A DNA stretch of 64,000 nucleotides from Lepraria neglecta. Its lineage: Eukaryota; Ascomycota; Lecanoromycetes; Lecanorales; Stereocaulaceae. Of this stretch, positions 45,508 through 57,107 are shown in pieces. The stretch's first letter is position 1. Each line of letters opens with the position of its first letter. The notes below the pieces were generated by a model. That model saw nothing but the letters and a program-made list of their open reading frames with translations. It did not search any database and had not been told where the DNA came from. The position numbers were made by a program, and so were the translations under genes. Location of the stretch: the NCBI GenBank assembly GCA_033220425.1, contig CM065651.1, positions 310,001 to 374,000 on the forward strand, given 5' to 3'.

Positions 45508-46877
45508 ATGCCTCCTCGCGCCCCCCTTGCAGATATCACCGGTACTACTATCAACAGGCCAGCTTGCAGGGGCAGACCGCGGAAAAGTGCTCGGGGACAG
45601 CGCGATGCTGATGCTGCTACTACCTCACCTACTCACCTTGGCAAACGAGAGCGTCAGAACCCTTCTACGGCTTCTACTGATATTACTGATACTACTACTA
45701 ATCAATGTGCTTCTTCTAAACGTGCTCGCACCTCTGCACTACGTAGGACCGCTCAACAGGCGCGGAGTTTTAATACAGCTGCTGTAAGTCAGCAAGCAGC
45801 AGCACCAAGCGCCCAGTTCTCTTTCAACCTCAGCTCCATAATTTCCATTTACATCATACTACCGTTCAAACGGGATACCAACGAGCCCTCAGCGTAACCA
45901 TCCAGCCGCGCGATCCTGAAGACCGCAACGATATCATTGATGTCGACCAATCCGCCTCCGAACCATCCGAGCCCTCCGACTATGACGATCCCGATGACGA
46001 TCCTAATGACTCTGATTTCAATCCTCTGCGCGGTCTTGCTGCCAGTACAAGACGGCTATATGCTCGCCGGCGGCGACGGCAGCAGCAGGAGCAAGAGCAG
46101 GGAGACTATACCCATCAAGATCCTCCACCTCCGCCCCGTGGGGCATACAATCGGCGGAACGCTGTGGATCGTAATGGGAACACTCAACCGCGTTCTTACC
46201 GACTAGCAAGAACGCCTGGAGCTTACCGTACTGTTGAAGAGCATCAGACGCCGGATCTTTATAACGCATCGAATATCTGCCCCTACTGTGATGCTGCTTC
46301 ATACCCGTCTGAACGAGGGTCCACCAAAAGATGGCGATGCTGTCAGAATGGTATGGTTCTGCTCCCTGCCTATGACTCAGTGAAGATGGATGCCGTCGAA
46401 GACTTACCTGATGGGAAAGAAAAGGATTATGAGCGTGAGGTGCTTGCGCTGAATAAGCTTTTCTATGAGGAGGAGGTTGTTTATGACGATCAAAACCGTC
46501 CGGTGTGGGACACCCTACGCAATCAGGTGAAGATGAGGAGAACTACACGCAGCAAGGAGTTCTTAAAGCATATTGTGAACTACAATAATGTGCTTTCTTT
46601 CACCAGTATGGGGGTAGACGCAATCGATCATGGTGTAGGGCGCACCATATGCAAAATCCAGGGTATGATGTATCATAGGATCGGTCCCCTCATGCCCGAT
46701 GAGGGTCACCGCCATGCTTTTGGGCAGACCTATTTTATGGATGGGACCCAGAACCAGGTGGATACTCGCTTCTTTTGCTGCTGCGGGCCTAAGTACCTGT
46801 GGCCTGCCCCGAGGACCCGCCCGGGTACCTACGCATTCTATATCATGCGGTATGTAGATCTGAGTACGGCTACCTGA
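45508..46877 (+). pseudogene. Second Helitron, N-terminal part only
   Basis: ATG at 45508 opens MPPRAPLADITGTTINRPAC and a basic, Thr-rich region. After one or two frame changes an acidic run (DYDDPDDDPNDSDFNP) leads to ICPYCDAASYPSERG, WRCCQNGMVLLP and FLKHIVNYNNVLSFTSMGVD, then GMMYHRIGPLMPDEGHRH and FGQTYFMDGTQNQVDTR. This is the Helitron_like_N domain (zinc finger plus the YHRIGPL block). After about 46770 the sequence no longer looks like Helitron, and there is no Rep or helicase, so the element is cut off beside the GMC gene. Its wording differs from the first Helitron, so it belongs to another subfamily. Confidence 0.7.
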
Positions 46878-47040
46878 ACAGCAGACTTCGCGGTAAGAAT
46901 CCTGGATTCTTACAGGCCTTATCTTGTGAATTCATAATTTCTTTCGTTAAAATAGGGAGACAGCTATATTTAGACACCAAGAAAACAATGCGGTCGAACA
47001 CGTCAACTTTCATCACCATGTCTTCTCGTACAAAGTTCGC

Positions 47041-49425
47041 TCAGAAACTGTGCATAATATCGTCCGCTATCCTCTCTGCCACTGCATCTGTAGAAGAACG
47101 TCAATACTACTTCTATGCTCCGGGCAAGATCAAAGGACAACTCACAAACAGTCGCGCTCGGTTGGCCCGGTGGTAGGAATGGGAATATCGAAGCATCGAT
47201 AACTCGAAGGCTACTAACGCCAATGACACGGCCTCTAGAATCGACTACGGCCATCTCATCGTCGACCTTGCCCATTTTGTTTGTGCCGGCAGGATTATAA
47301 ACGGAATTGGCGCTCTGCTGAATGATAGCCCATATTTGTTCATCGGTTGTAATATTCGCGCCTGGGTATGCTTCTGCCACAACTATTGGCTTTATGGCAT
47401 TTGTCGAAAACAGTTGCCTACCACGGCGGAAGGCAGCGATAGCTATATCCTGGTCCCGTGGGTCACTGAGCCAGTTGGGGCTGACTACAGGGTTGATAGA
47501 CGTGTCGTTGGAATTGATGGATACGTTGCCTCTAGAGAATGTAGCTACTAGACCAACGGATGCGGCGACGTATTGTTTGCTTGGATCGGCGCCGAGAGTA
47601 CTGCCAGAACCGGTTCCAAAATATGAATCGAGGACGAGGTATTCGATGTGAGGCCAGTCGCCCGGGAAATTATCCTGTAATGCCTGATACGTCGACGGTC
47701 TCACCATGTTCCGTGGAATCTTTTCAAATCCTGTGGTTCGCAAATGTCAATAGTTCCCTTGAAACTAATACAAATGCTACTGATTTATCCATCATTTTTA
47801 AGGAAATGGAGCATGCCAGGATGAAAATGCCTTCAGCCATACGAAAGTAAACTCTTTGATGATGGGTTAAATACCTGCGACATCTCCTCCGACATTCGTC
47901 AAGATACCAGTCCTATTTGCGTTATAGTGTTCGATAGCTTGAGCGAGGAAATCAGGGTTTTGGAGACTGTTGTGGGTGACGACATCAACGGAGTACGTAG
48001 GGCCCACGAGGACGTTATCCTAAATCAATCAGCTCAGAGTTCATGCCCCATCTCGATCTAAGAGCGAAGGATTGCTTTTATAGCTAAAGCTCAACGGCAT
48101 CGCTTTCCAATCCGTTGGAGGATTAGCACCAGTGAAACATACCTGCAGGTTCTGACCGACACCACCCCTATCCGCGATGACATCGATACCCTGACTTTCT
48201 AGAGTCTGCTTTGGCCCGATACCTGAGACAATGAGTATCTGCGGCGAGCGTATCTAAAGGAGCGTCAGATGCATCGATATTTGAGAGAATTCCTTGAGCA
48301 CGGACCACTCCGGCGCAAATGATAACCTCTTTACTTGCGCTTAATATGTAAGTCACCCCGCCGCTATCAACACTGACGCCTTTGGCTGTCCCACCTTCGA
48401 TAATGATCTTCTTCGCTAGAGTTGACTTGTATAGCACAAGATTTGTAGTCTCCTCTAAGGCTTCCCTTAAAAATGCTTCCGATGAGCTCCTAGTTTGAGA
48501 GACGGGATCTAGATCCTCTGCAAGCCATGACCAGCCTAGCAGAGTGCCGCTCGTGAGGCTTTGAAGCTCCTTGAGACCTAGTTCTTGAAAGGAAAGACCC
48601 AGCCATGAAGATATTGGATTCACCCAAGAAGCATAACTAACTTGCACTGGCCCTCCGTCTAGACTCCAATCAGAAGCATTGAATTGTGCTGTAGCGTTTT
48701 GGGGCCGGGATGCCGAGTCCGGTGGGTGGAATTTCGAGCTTCTTTTGAAATACCGCAGGAAGTTACTAAACTTATAGCTTTCATCGCCAACCTCCTCGGC
48801 CCATCTGTCAAAAGCGCCAAGAGTTCCTCTTTAAGACGTTAGCAGGGTTTTCAAGCCGGCTCTCTTCAGCGGGTTGCTGTCTAGAATGTTGGGCTCTGCA
48901 CTGACCGATTCTGCCATAAGAAGCTCCTCCCGCTGGTCCCACCTATTAGCTTTCCAGAGTCGTACAGAAATCTTTGATCGCCTAAAGTCTATCCAAGATG
49001 CGTTAGTGTTAGTCGAAGGGTTCGAATCGGATTTAGGAAAGGTACCAACTTGCTGGCTGTGGTTCAGTGTACTGATACCAATCAAGGTAAGGGTTTTTCT
49101 GGATTGGATTGTTGCCCCCAAAGTTTGCCGCAAACGCCGGTATCTCAGAGATATTGCCATTGCTGAATTCATAGAAGTCACCTGCCTCGATTACTGCAAT
49201 TGTGGACGATGCATTCGCAGCAAGGCGCCGAGCCACTGTCAGGCCCGCAGTGCCCCCACCTACAATCACATAATCATACGTTGCCGGAAGACCTGGAATA
49301 CCAAAGTGGGAGCCTAGAAGTCCTTGTGCCTGTATATATTCGCCCAGAGTTGCCACCGCAAAGGACGCTAAGGAGACCACGGAGAACAGCGTATAAATTT
49401 TCATTATCATGAATGCAATGCTCAT
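47041..49425 (-). CDS. GMC oxidoreductase 1 (secreted flavoenzyme) with altered active site
   Basis: Seven exons join in phase (49425-49050, 48981-48906, 48828-48306, 48253-48143, 48019-47875, 47730-47146, 47087-47041) for 620 residues. An ATG at 49404 gives a better signal peptide, [18 protein letters not shown]. The FAD-binding motif [15 protein letters not shown] and the ribose-binding EAGD follow; the second GMC signature is [14 protein letters not shown] and [20 protein letters not shown]. Most relatives carry a catalytic His in YHxxxTCxMG and a second His in PPGHP. Here they read [11 protein letters not shown] and PPGQP, so both are replaced. Oxidation of an alcohol by FAD is the family role; activity of this copy is uncertain. 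It is the left border of the terpenoid cluster and a paralog of the gene at 59836. The first donor is GTTGGT, less usual. Confidence 0.8.
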
Positions 49426-50183
49426 AAATTATCAGAGATGGAGCCGATATATCTAACTTCTCACCAATTGAAAATGTTCTAAAGCATGCTCATTCACTGA
49501 TCATAAATGAAATTGGAAAGATGTTGCGACAGCACCCTTTTTTAAGTGAGGTGGTGGCATCCTCGGATTCGCGGGTATTTCAGGCACACTCTATACATCT
49601 CCGCAGCGAAGGACTGCCCGAAGGAATAAGGCACAGCGTTCCAATATGTGGGCCTTCGGTGCTGGATATAACCTTGTAACACGCTGAACCAATCAAATAA
49701 ATCATCCTATTCGGCGGTTTTAAGGACGAGGGTTTCACCTTAATCTAAGGTGCTATAGTATGCAGTCATCAGAACACTGCCATCTGGAGGATTTCTGTCC
49801 CCCTGCTAGGAGGAAACTTCTCCAGTAAGACGTCTGGGAACGAAACACTCAACAATGACTAGCTCACGCCATGCATGGGGCTGCAGATCATGACTATCAG
49901 GATTCAGCGCCGTCTGATCGCATCGGGGGCTGACTGTCTCGATTTGGAGCAACCTTAATAGTCGAACACCAACGCTTGGCATGCGCTGAGATCTCGCATG
50001 CAGCGGACACAAACTTAGTGCGGAAACTCGGGAATTTCTTCCACGTCATCTCGCACAGATCCTAAATCTGTCAATTTCTTGTTTAGTGCAGCGATCTCCG
50101 GCTATCAGTTCAGTTGACGTAAATCTTACGCTAGATAATTTCCATACTTTTGCTAAGCCTTTATTTTGCAGATGTGTGTTGTG
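49426..50183. other. Intergenic, promoter of GMC 1
   Basis: Lies between the co-oriented GMC and P450 genes. Short frames only. No distinct site seen. Confidence 0.5.
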
Positions 50184-52241
50184 TTAAAGTTTACCCACTC
50201 CCTCTTCGGCAACCGTCGCTGCAGCAGCTTTCACATGCACGCCTCGACTCGCTGGGGATGATTCGCCAATGAAGCAGTCCCGAACAACGTCAATGTCCCG
50301 CTCACGCACTGTATCGTGTAGCTGCAAATCAAAACGGCGGAATAGACAAGCGATTACAATGTAAAGTTCAGCTTGAGCAAGGCTGGGATTTTGCGAAATG
50401 TTAGCGCGTAGTCAAGCATGCATTAGTCAAACTAACTGTCATGGTGGCTACATACTTTAGGCCAATACACATACGGCTACCTCGGCCGAATGGTACATAA
50501 GCTCGCGTGACACGATCCAGGTCTGGATTGGTCGAGAGCCACCGATCAGGCAAGAACTTCAGCGGATCAGGAAATACCGAGACATCCAGAAGGATGTCAC
50601 GAAGGGTCATGCTGATCGGTGTCTGAAAGATGGTAAAAGTAGTTAGCCCACCAAGGCCAAGAGGTACTTATGCCATCGAAAGAGAATGCAGCGCTAGGCG
50701 ATGGATCCTTAGTCACACTTACCCCAGGCGCAATTTCCCAATCTTTATATTGCAACGGGTCCTTGGGCGATACAAGGGGTAGGCGAGACGTTACAAGAGC
50801 TGTAATACGCAAAGACTCTTTTATTACTGCTGTCTGCCATCGGTTCGATTAGATCTGCGATCTTCCCGCTGGGGGAAACTTACCAGCCATGGCAGCTGCT
50901 CCAACGTCCTTACCTCGATTCTCACATCGGGGTCTACTATCGCAGCATTGAGTTCATCTCTCAATCTCTTTAGAGCTGTATCCCGGTTCGCCAGAAGATG
51001 GTATGTGGCCGTAGTCAATACTCGAGCAGTTGTTTCGCCACCCGCAACTATAATCGTGAACGCCTCCTGGGCAATCCGGTTCCGTCGCTTTTCAGCGGGA
51101 GGTAAATGGTTGTTTAAGAGCATGCTTTGAAACATATTGGTAGGTGGTGTGGTATCATCCGCTGATGATGTTGATTCTTTGGTGGGAGAGTCTCCACGCA
51201 TGAAAGACTGATTGACGCTAATCGCCGCATCGGCTTGCTTGTGCATGTCCTGTATAACATCAGCCTTAGCAACTGTGCTATCTGAACCTGATGTATAATC
51301 TGAAAGCCAGCAATTCCCGCCCTACCCGACGTAATGCCACAATCCTCGCAATGTCTGGGACCACCATTCGAAGCGCCCACAGAGGAAGCTTCAAAGCCGT
51401 AGGAATAATCCACGTGAACTGTTTTTGCAATGGTGTCAAGATCGCAATTGCTTTGATAGTCCTCTGCCATTCCAATGCCGCATTATCGTCCTCGAGCAAT
51501 TCGAGAGACGAGTCGAATGCGTGGCCACAAAGCGTGTCGGTCGTCATGGCTAAGAAATTCTTGCGCAACTCGGCTATACCATGATTTGCGAGCTGGCCCG
51601 ACAATCTTTCGCCAAATAATTCCATTTTCTCATGAATCATTGCCTCGGAGAAGGTAATGGCACTTTTCGAGAAGAACGGACTAATAGCTGCCCGCCGTCT
51701 CTTGTGGATGTCATGGTGAATAGTGCCGAAGACTAGTAATCTGTGTTAGTAGCCATTGGGAAAGATATGGAAGGAGACTGACTGCCTTGTGGTGTTCCAG
51801 TCATGTAGGCTGCCGGGGTGTACTTGTCTCGGAGGCCCTTTAATCTGTAAGCTTTGTCACAAATAACCTAAAAGGTCACTCACAGATGCTGGGTTTGAAT
51901 ACAATACTCCAACCCAGTCCGAATCCTTGACGTGAAGTTCCTCAGGATTGATCCGCACAATCGGTCCTATTGGCATTTAGATGAATGCGCGGTCAAATTA
52001 AGAATTAGAGCGTAAGGAAGGATATACCGTAAATGTCATGCATACGTTCGATCTCGTACATGAACGTGCCCCCAGGCTGTTTCACAAGATCAAAGTAGAA
52101 TTCATACCACTTTGTCGCCGCCGCAATCCTGGGTCCTGGAAAACGTGACAGAGGGTGGAAAAAAATGCGATAGGTTACCAAGCACAACCAATATATTATC
52201 ACTATCCCAACTAACTCCAGGCAGTGTATCAAAGACGCCAT
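50184..52241 (-). CDS. Cytochrome P450, Tri4/CYP58-like (terpenoid oxygenase type)
   Basis: Eight exons join in phase (52241-52028, 51966-51884, 51837-51783, 51732-51326, 51249-50884, 50833-50723, 50622-50456, 50382-50184) for 533 residues. The N-terminal anchor is [18 protein letters not shown], then [40 protein letters not shown] is typical of the group often annotated trichodiene oxygenase. The I-helix is AGGETT (322-327), ExxR is ESLR (381-384), and the heme loop is [11 protein letters not shown] with Cys464. All key residues are present. An apparent frame break near 51326 disappears with a 76-bp intron (GTAGGG..TACAG). This group oxidises sesquiterpene-derived scaffolds in the ER. With the terpene synthase 5 kb away, that role is likely but inferred. 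Confidence 0.85.
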
Positions 52242-53762
52242 GGTGATGCGGGCAGCGAGCGCAGATTGTCAGGAGACAGCGCTAGAAGAGCAAAAAGACA
52301 AGTTAAGGTCGAACTGCGAGTATGACGTGTGTCAAATCACTTGACGTGGAGTACTCCGAGCGCCAAATCACGGACAACATTGTACTTGGGCCATGAGCCC
52401 ACATTTTAGCTCAGCTCAGGCATTCCTTTCTATGTGGAAAGCTGGCCCTGTTGGATGATTCAACGCTATGCCTTATCTGCACATCTCTGGCAGCTGGCTA
52501 TAATGTTTTGATTAGGAAACGGAGAGACCGTAACACAGCCGCTGCGAAGAGTCCCAGTCTGCAAGGATTATCTGCCGAATAGTCTATAGGAAACCCGTAT
52601 GTATGGACCCAAAATCTGACAAATAGGGAAGCAGCTCTCCGTCTGCACCCTGGGTGCTGATCATCCGAAAGGTAGTTCATTAGGCAATCATGGCGTTCTT
52701 GCACGCAAGTCAGCTCGTTTGGGCCTACGTAAATTACCCCACCATACCATCTCGTTACTGTCAGGCGGGCAGTCATGATGGCCGAGTTGAGAGCTTCCTC
52801 CAGTCATGACAGGGAGTAGAGCGGGCTCTGATGCGCACTGGCAAACTGGGGCAGAAGCAGGCAAAATGCAACCATTAGTCTCGGCGCCTTCGACGCGACA
52901 AATTTGTTGGCACCAATTAAACGCAAATCTCTTACAACTGTCAAATTGAACTGTCAGAAGCCATGCATGGCTGACCGCAGCTCTGCTGATTCATCCTGCA
53001 GAAAGACGTCATCAACCACAGCTGGCTGAAGCACTCGCGATTGGAACGCCGCATGCTTACAATGAGTTTCAGTCCCGAAGGATGGTGACCTTACCAGACT
53101 CACCGCCGATTTGATGATTCCCTTCGGCATTTGCGAAGCCCCTTCATGGCATTAAGAGACTCAGGAATGGAATCCACCCAAGCACGGAAAACCAATGAAC
53201 CGTCCGGGCGGGCCGCCACGAGGGAAAACGGCCCACACAAGCTTAGGAAAATATGCTTTGCAGCGGCATGTATCCCAATACTTTTTATTATTGGTTTAGT
53301 ACGGCGCAACATCCTGATGCAAGAACACCAGAATCACACCATATCACAGGTCCGAAGCATTAGAAAGCATAAACTTTCGATTATGTCGATCGCGCATCCA
53401 TCCGGTCTCATCCCTCTGGAATGCGAACCCTGTTGGACGGTGTGGTAGGATACAGCCGAGGTGCATGGTGGGTGGGTGTATTACCGGAACCGGGTTCCCT
53501 GCCATCCTGACACACGATGTCGTCTTCGATTGTTCGGAAGTTTTGTATTATAGGGTCGGTAAGGTATGTATGGAAACTTCTGTTCCCTTGGACGGACCTC
53601 GAACAGATCGGACTGCGCGACAGAGGTTCTTCACAAATATTCATCAAGCTCAACAGGTCTCCCACAAGGTGTCGATGTGATAGATGTTTCATGCTGTCTG
53701 TCTCCTGACATTGTGTTCCTGTTGCTGTATTAATCCTGTAGCCTTTGTCAGCCCCTGCCACT
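52242..53762. other. Intergenic between divergent cluster genes
   Basis: About 1.5 kb. It should contain the P450 and membrane-protein promoters. Frames at 52498-53448 have no motifs. No Zn2Cys6-type regulator gene is present here. Confidence 0.5.
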
Positions 53763-55014
53763 ATGTTATCTGATGACGAGAAAAAAACAATCATAATCTT
53801 ATGCATTCTTACACCTACGACTACCGTATTCCTCGCGCTAAGGTTGGCAATGCGAAGACGAAGGAACATTCTTGGTATCGACGACTGGCTGCTGTGTTTC
53901 GATTTATTACTGCTCTACCTGCAAGATGTTGGCGCTCTTTTGCGTAGGCTATTCAACTCTCCTGCATTTTGAGTGCTTTGATCTGATTCGTCTTGGCATA
54001 GTTGCATTCAAAGGTGGAGAGGGAAAGCCCATGGAAGCTCTGACCCCTAACCAGGTGACCTGGCTACTGAAGGTATTACCATCGACGAGCCTTGAACCAT
54101 AAGCCTCGGCTCACTTCGTGATAGATGTTCTTCTGGCCTGAACTGGGATATGCTACCCTTATCTTCACAATCAAGCTATCGATATTGATATCCTACGAGC
54201 GAATTTTTGGTCGGTTGAAATGGTTCCGAGTCGCTATCTTTACCATAGCTGCACTCACGACAATCTGGTATATCGGGCACTTCTTCTCAGTGATCTTTCA
54301 ATGCACACCCATTGACAAGGCCTGGTATCCATCGAAGCCGGGCCATTGCATCAACTCGCTGGCCTTCTTCTGGGGCAATTCGATATCGAACATGATCCTC
54401 GACTATGTGATTCTCTGCTTGCCCATCATTCCGGTATGGAGACTCCAGATGGAAGCACATCAGAAGCTTCTGATACTCGGTTCATTTGCGCTCGGTTCAG
54501 TGTAAGTATCCAACGATTTTCCTGTGCTGTACAGACTGTGGAGCCCGCGTTGACCACTTCTAGCGCTTGTGTGGCCAGCACTCTGCGAGCTGTGACGACC
54601 GGAAGCGTGGACTTTAAAGATTTATCTCGTCAGCCGCTTCGCCCCTGACCTTTTAATTATGAAGAGGGTACTACAGCTGCTGACGACCACGTAGGTTCTG
54701 TTTTCAAAGCCGCTATCTTCACTTACATTGAGCCGAATGCTGGGGTAATATCCGCCTGCCTACCGTTCCTCGCCAATGTTTTCGGGCAGAGATTGCTCGA
54801 TTTGTTGGCGGTCATCTCAGCCTTTTATTCAAAGACTACATTGTTCTTACGAGTGCGAATGACTACGATCAGCAGAACGAAATATACCACAACAGTGTCT
54901 TCTGCAACTCAAAGAGCTGCATATGAGGCGTACAACCTTGACGAGAGTGATGGTTCATTTCCAGGGTCTAAGAAAAGAGACGGTACGACCGAGTCAGTTC
55001 GACACCTAGTCTGA
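53763..55014 (+). pseudogene. Fungal rhodopsin-type (PTH11-like) membrane protein, one frame break
   Basis: ATG at 53763 opens MLSDDEKKTIIILCILTPTT, then LGIDDWLLCF, the conserved start of fungal rhodopsin-domain integral membrane proteins. Near the T-run at 53937-53942 the frame must shift by one to continue as LALFCVGYSTLLHFECFD. Splicing at 54073-54124, 54502-54563 and 54629-54676 then joins FFWPELGYATLIFTIKLSIL, CTPIDKAWYPSKPGHCINS, VACVASTLRAVTTGSVDFKD and FTYIEPNAGVISACLPFL in phase to TGA at 55014. About seven helices; the Cys-rich loop and W-x-x-I-E-x-N-x-G segment fit the family, which includes putative receptors of unknown ligand. The break could be a real mutation or an unseen intron. 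Why such a gene sits in the cluster is unknown. Confidence 0.6.
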
Positions 55015-55303
55015 GACTCTGATTGAGCAAAACTCTGATTCAAACTTTTGGTATCGAAATATTCTCAAAATCTGAATGCCATACGGTCTCATCCGATGTA
55101 AAATAGAAGAACGTGCTATGGATTTAGTCTTGGAGCCACAATGAATGTATCATATAGATCCGAGCGCTCTATCTATCCTCTATTATATTCCGGAAACTCC
55201 GAAAGACTGCTCGCTTTAAGCTTCCAGGGGCTTCTGTGCGGTGTAGACTTTGCTGTGCTCGTCATCAGCTTTAAACAGATGAGACCAAAAATAAGAGAGA
55301 TTC

Positions 55304-56238
55304 TTACACCATCAAAAAGTAGCGGTTGGTAGCACAATTCGACACCAGGTCGTTATAGGCATTCCTCGTTAGGATCTCCGCTTCATCTTTATCCAGATTC
55401 GGATTCTTCGTGATGATTTTCTGGGCGGTCGTGCTGAAGAATCCCGCGAAGTTCTGGAGAGTCATAGCTCCAATGCGCTGTTCGACTTCTGTATCTGCCC
55501 ACTCGCCCAGTGGCCATCTCATCTGCGCTTCATGTATGTTCATGAACCCGAGGCTCGTGAGTCTTTGAACATGCTTAGACGTAGTAGTCCAATCCAAGCC
55601 TTCCGAAGCCCAACCCTCATCAGCAGCGTAACCCCATTTAATGAAGGGTGACGAGGGGTTGTCGGCTGTGGGGATCTCAGATCGATAGGGAGAAACGACC
55701 TCGAGGAGCTCCAACCAGCCGCCAGGCTGGAGAAAGTCCCAGCAGCGTTGAAGTAGCGCTGGCCAGTCATGAATCGCAGAAGTAAGCATCCGAGCGTGTA
55801 TGAAAGTGAATCGCTGTTGAAAGGGCCAGTCTTCCTCTGCGTTCGACTCTACTATTGTCAGATTTGACGGCACCTTTATACTAGGTGGAGTGAGATCGGC
55901 GGCGACCACTTGAGTTTCGGGTCGCTCGTTGGCCATTGCAAGTGCCCAAGTCCCACTTCCGCAACCTATGTCGAGGACAGACTCGATATATTCTGGAAGG
56001 GATATCGAATAGAGGCGATTGTTCAGGGTAAGAAACCACACTTCGTGTTGGAGGTCTGACTTGTTAATATCAATTATGAGACCAGGATGTGAGAGCCTAC
56101 CTAGACGATTCTTTTCATCCTAAGTCGAAGCAATTTAGCCAAGAAGAAATCCAACTGCAATGTTGCAATTACCTTTTCGTCTGGTCTCAGCATCAGATAT
56201 TTGGATTTTTCGTTGCCGACGGTAGGGATAGTGGACAT
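55304..56238 (-). CDS. SAM-dependent methyltransferase (LaeA/TAM-like)
   Basis: Three exons: 56238-56173, 56119-56101 (only 19 nt) and 56055-55304, in phase, for 278 residues starting MSTIPTVGNEKSKYLML. The SAM-binding motif I is VLDIGCGSGTWALAMA (57-63 core), with VVAADLTPP as motif II and FTFIHARMLTSAIHDWP and LQPGGWLELLE as the later motifs of class I methyltransferases. The W-E-x-x-F/HARML arrangement is like fungal TAM-domain enzymes, which include small-molecule methyltransferases and LaeA-type regulators. Being inside the cluster favours O-methylation of the terpenoid or of an acid, but a regulatory role is possible. The gene converges with the membrane-protein gene and diverges from the terpene synthase. 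Confidence 0.8.
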
Positions 56239-56537
56239 TTTTGGAGACTAGGTATAGTGTAGCAAAGATAAGCTGATAAGTGAATGTGTCGAAAGGATAT
56301 AATGTATGAGTTTGAGGGAGACTCGAGACAGAAAGTGCGGAAAGATAAACGGCGTAAATTACAAGTTTAGCAAGTATTACCTTGCATCGATCAGTAGACT
56401 CTCTTTTTTACCAGAAATGCCTCAAAGATCCGACTTCTCTCGTATTATTCTTTTGGTACAAAGATCTACATATCATTATTTACTGTCGTTTGAATACGAA
56501 CATCGTAGCCACACATTGCGGCTTCATCGCGCAATAC
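56239..56537. other. Original 5' flank of methyltransferase and terpene synthase
   Basis: This short divergent region would be the bidirectional promoter of both genes before the LTR element entered. No obvious operator seen. Confidence 0.5.
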
Positions 56538-56542
56538 AATGG
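56538..56542. repeat. Target-site duplication AATGG, left copy
   Basis: AATGG directly before the left LTR, identical to 57251-57255 after the right LTR. Confidence 0.8.
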
Positions 56543-56685
56543 TGTTGCAATCCGTTGCTTGATTGCTTTCTATGCGATTCCGGAAGCCTGTTGCTAGCCG
56601 TTCTTTGTCTGTTTTGGCCATATATGGGGCCCTGGGGGCCCCCATTAGCTAGATATCCTTCCCAGCCTATTGCCACATTGCAACA
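56543..56685 (+). repeat. Left LTR
   Basis: 143 bp, TG..CA ends, contains GGGGCCCTGGGGGCCCCC, a strong GC hairpin, near its middle. Near-identical to 57108-57250. Confidence 0.8.
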
Positions 56686-56844
56686 GGTTATGAGCCCGGA
56701 CAGCGCCTATTTCGCTGTACCTTTGTGGGGAAGGTTCCCTCGCAGCACGGTGTCTGCGTTGTATACGTTCAGCCCTCGGATTTGCTTGCCAATCGACTTA
56801 CAGATATGGAGTCAGAACTCAGTGGAGGCATCATGGAGGAATTC

Positions 56845-56907
56845 GGCTCCCAGCCAGTTATTTCTGGGAGCATTTCGGTCCGGATACAGGGGAGATAAAT
56901 TCTCAGG
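56845..56907 (+). promoter_or_regulatory. Hairpin plus CGGTCCG element, copy 1, inside the LTR element
   Basis: GCTCCCAG and CTGGGAGC (56845-56870) form a perfect 8-bp stem; it is followed by CATTTCGGTCCGGATACAGG. The CGG-T-CCG core is an inverted repeat of the type bound by fungal Zn2Cys6 factors. A second copy lies at 56950-57016. Function inferred. Confidence 0.35.
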
Positions 56908-56949
56908 CCTACGACGACTACTCAAGCCCTACACGGTTTTGTAGGCACG

Positions 56950-57016
56950 GCTCCTCAGTCAGTTGATACTGAGAGCATTTCGGTCCGGATATAGGGGAGA
57001 CATATGGATTCTCAGG
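56950..57016 (+). promoter_or_regulatory. Hairpin plus CGGTCCG element, copy 2
   Basis: Stem GCTC(C)TCAGT / ACTGAGAGC at 56950-56976, then the same CATTTCGGTCCGGATA block. The stem sequence differs from copy 1 but pairing is kept. Confidence 0.35.
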
Positions 57017-57107
57017 ACTATCAACGGCCTCTCGGACGCCGACAAATGTTTTGGGTCCAGGGTTGAGGGGAGCGCTAGCAGGGATATGTTTCTAGCATCG
57101 AGGGGAG

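Noticed and set aside
51278-51340. Apparent frameshift in the Tri4-like P450
   Set aside because: A 76-bp GT..AG intron with a good branch site restores phase and gives the expected [14 protein letters not shown] join, so no mutation is needed.
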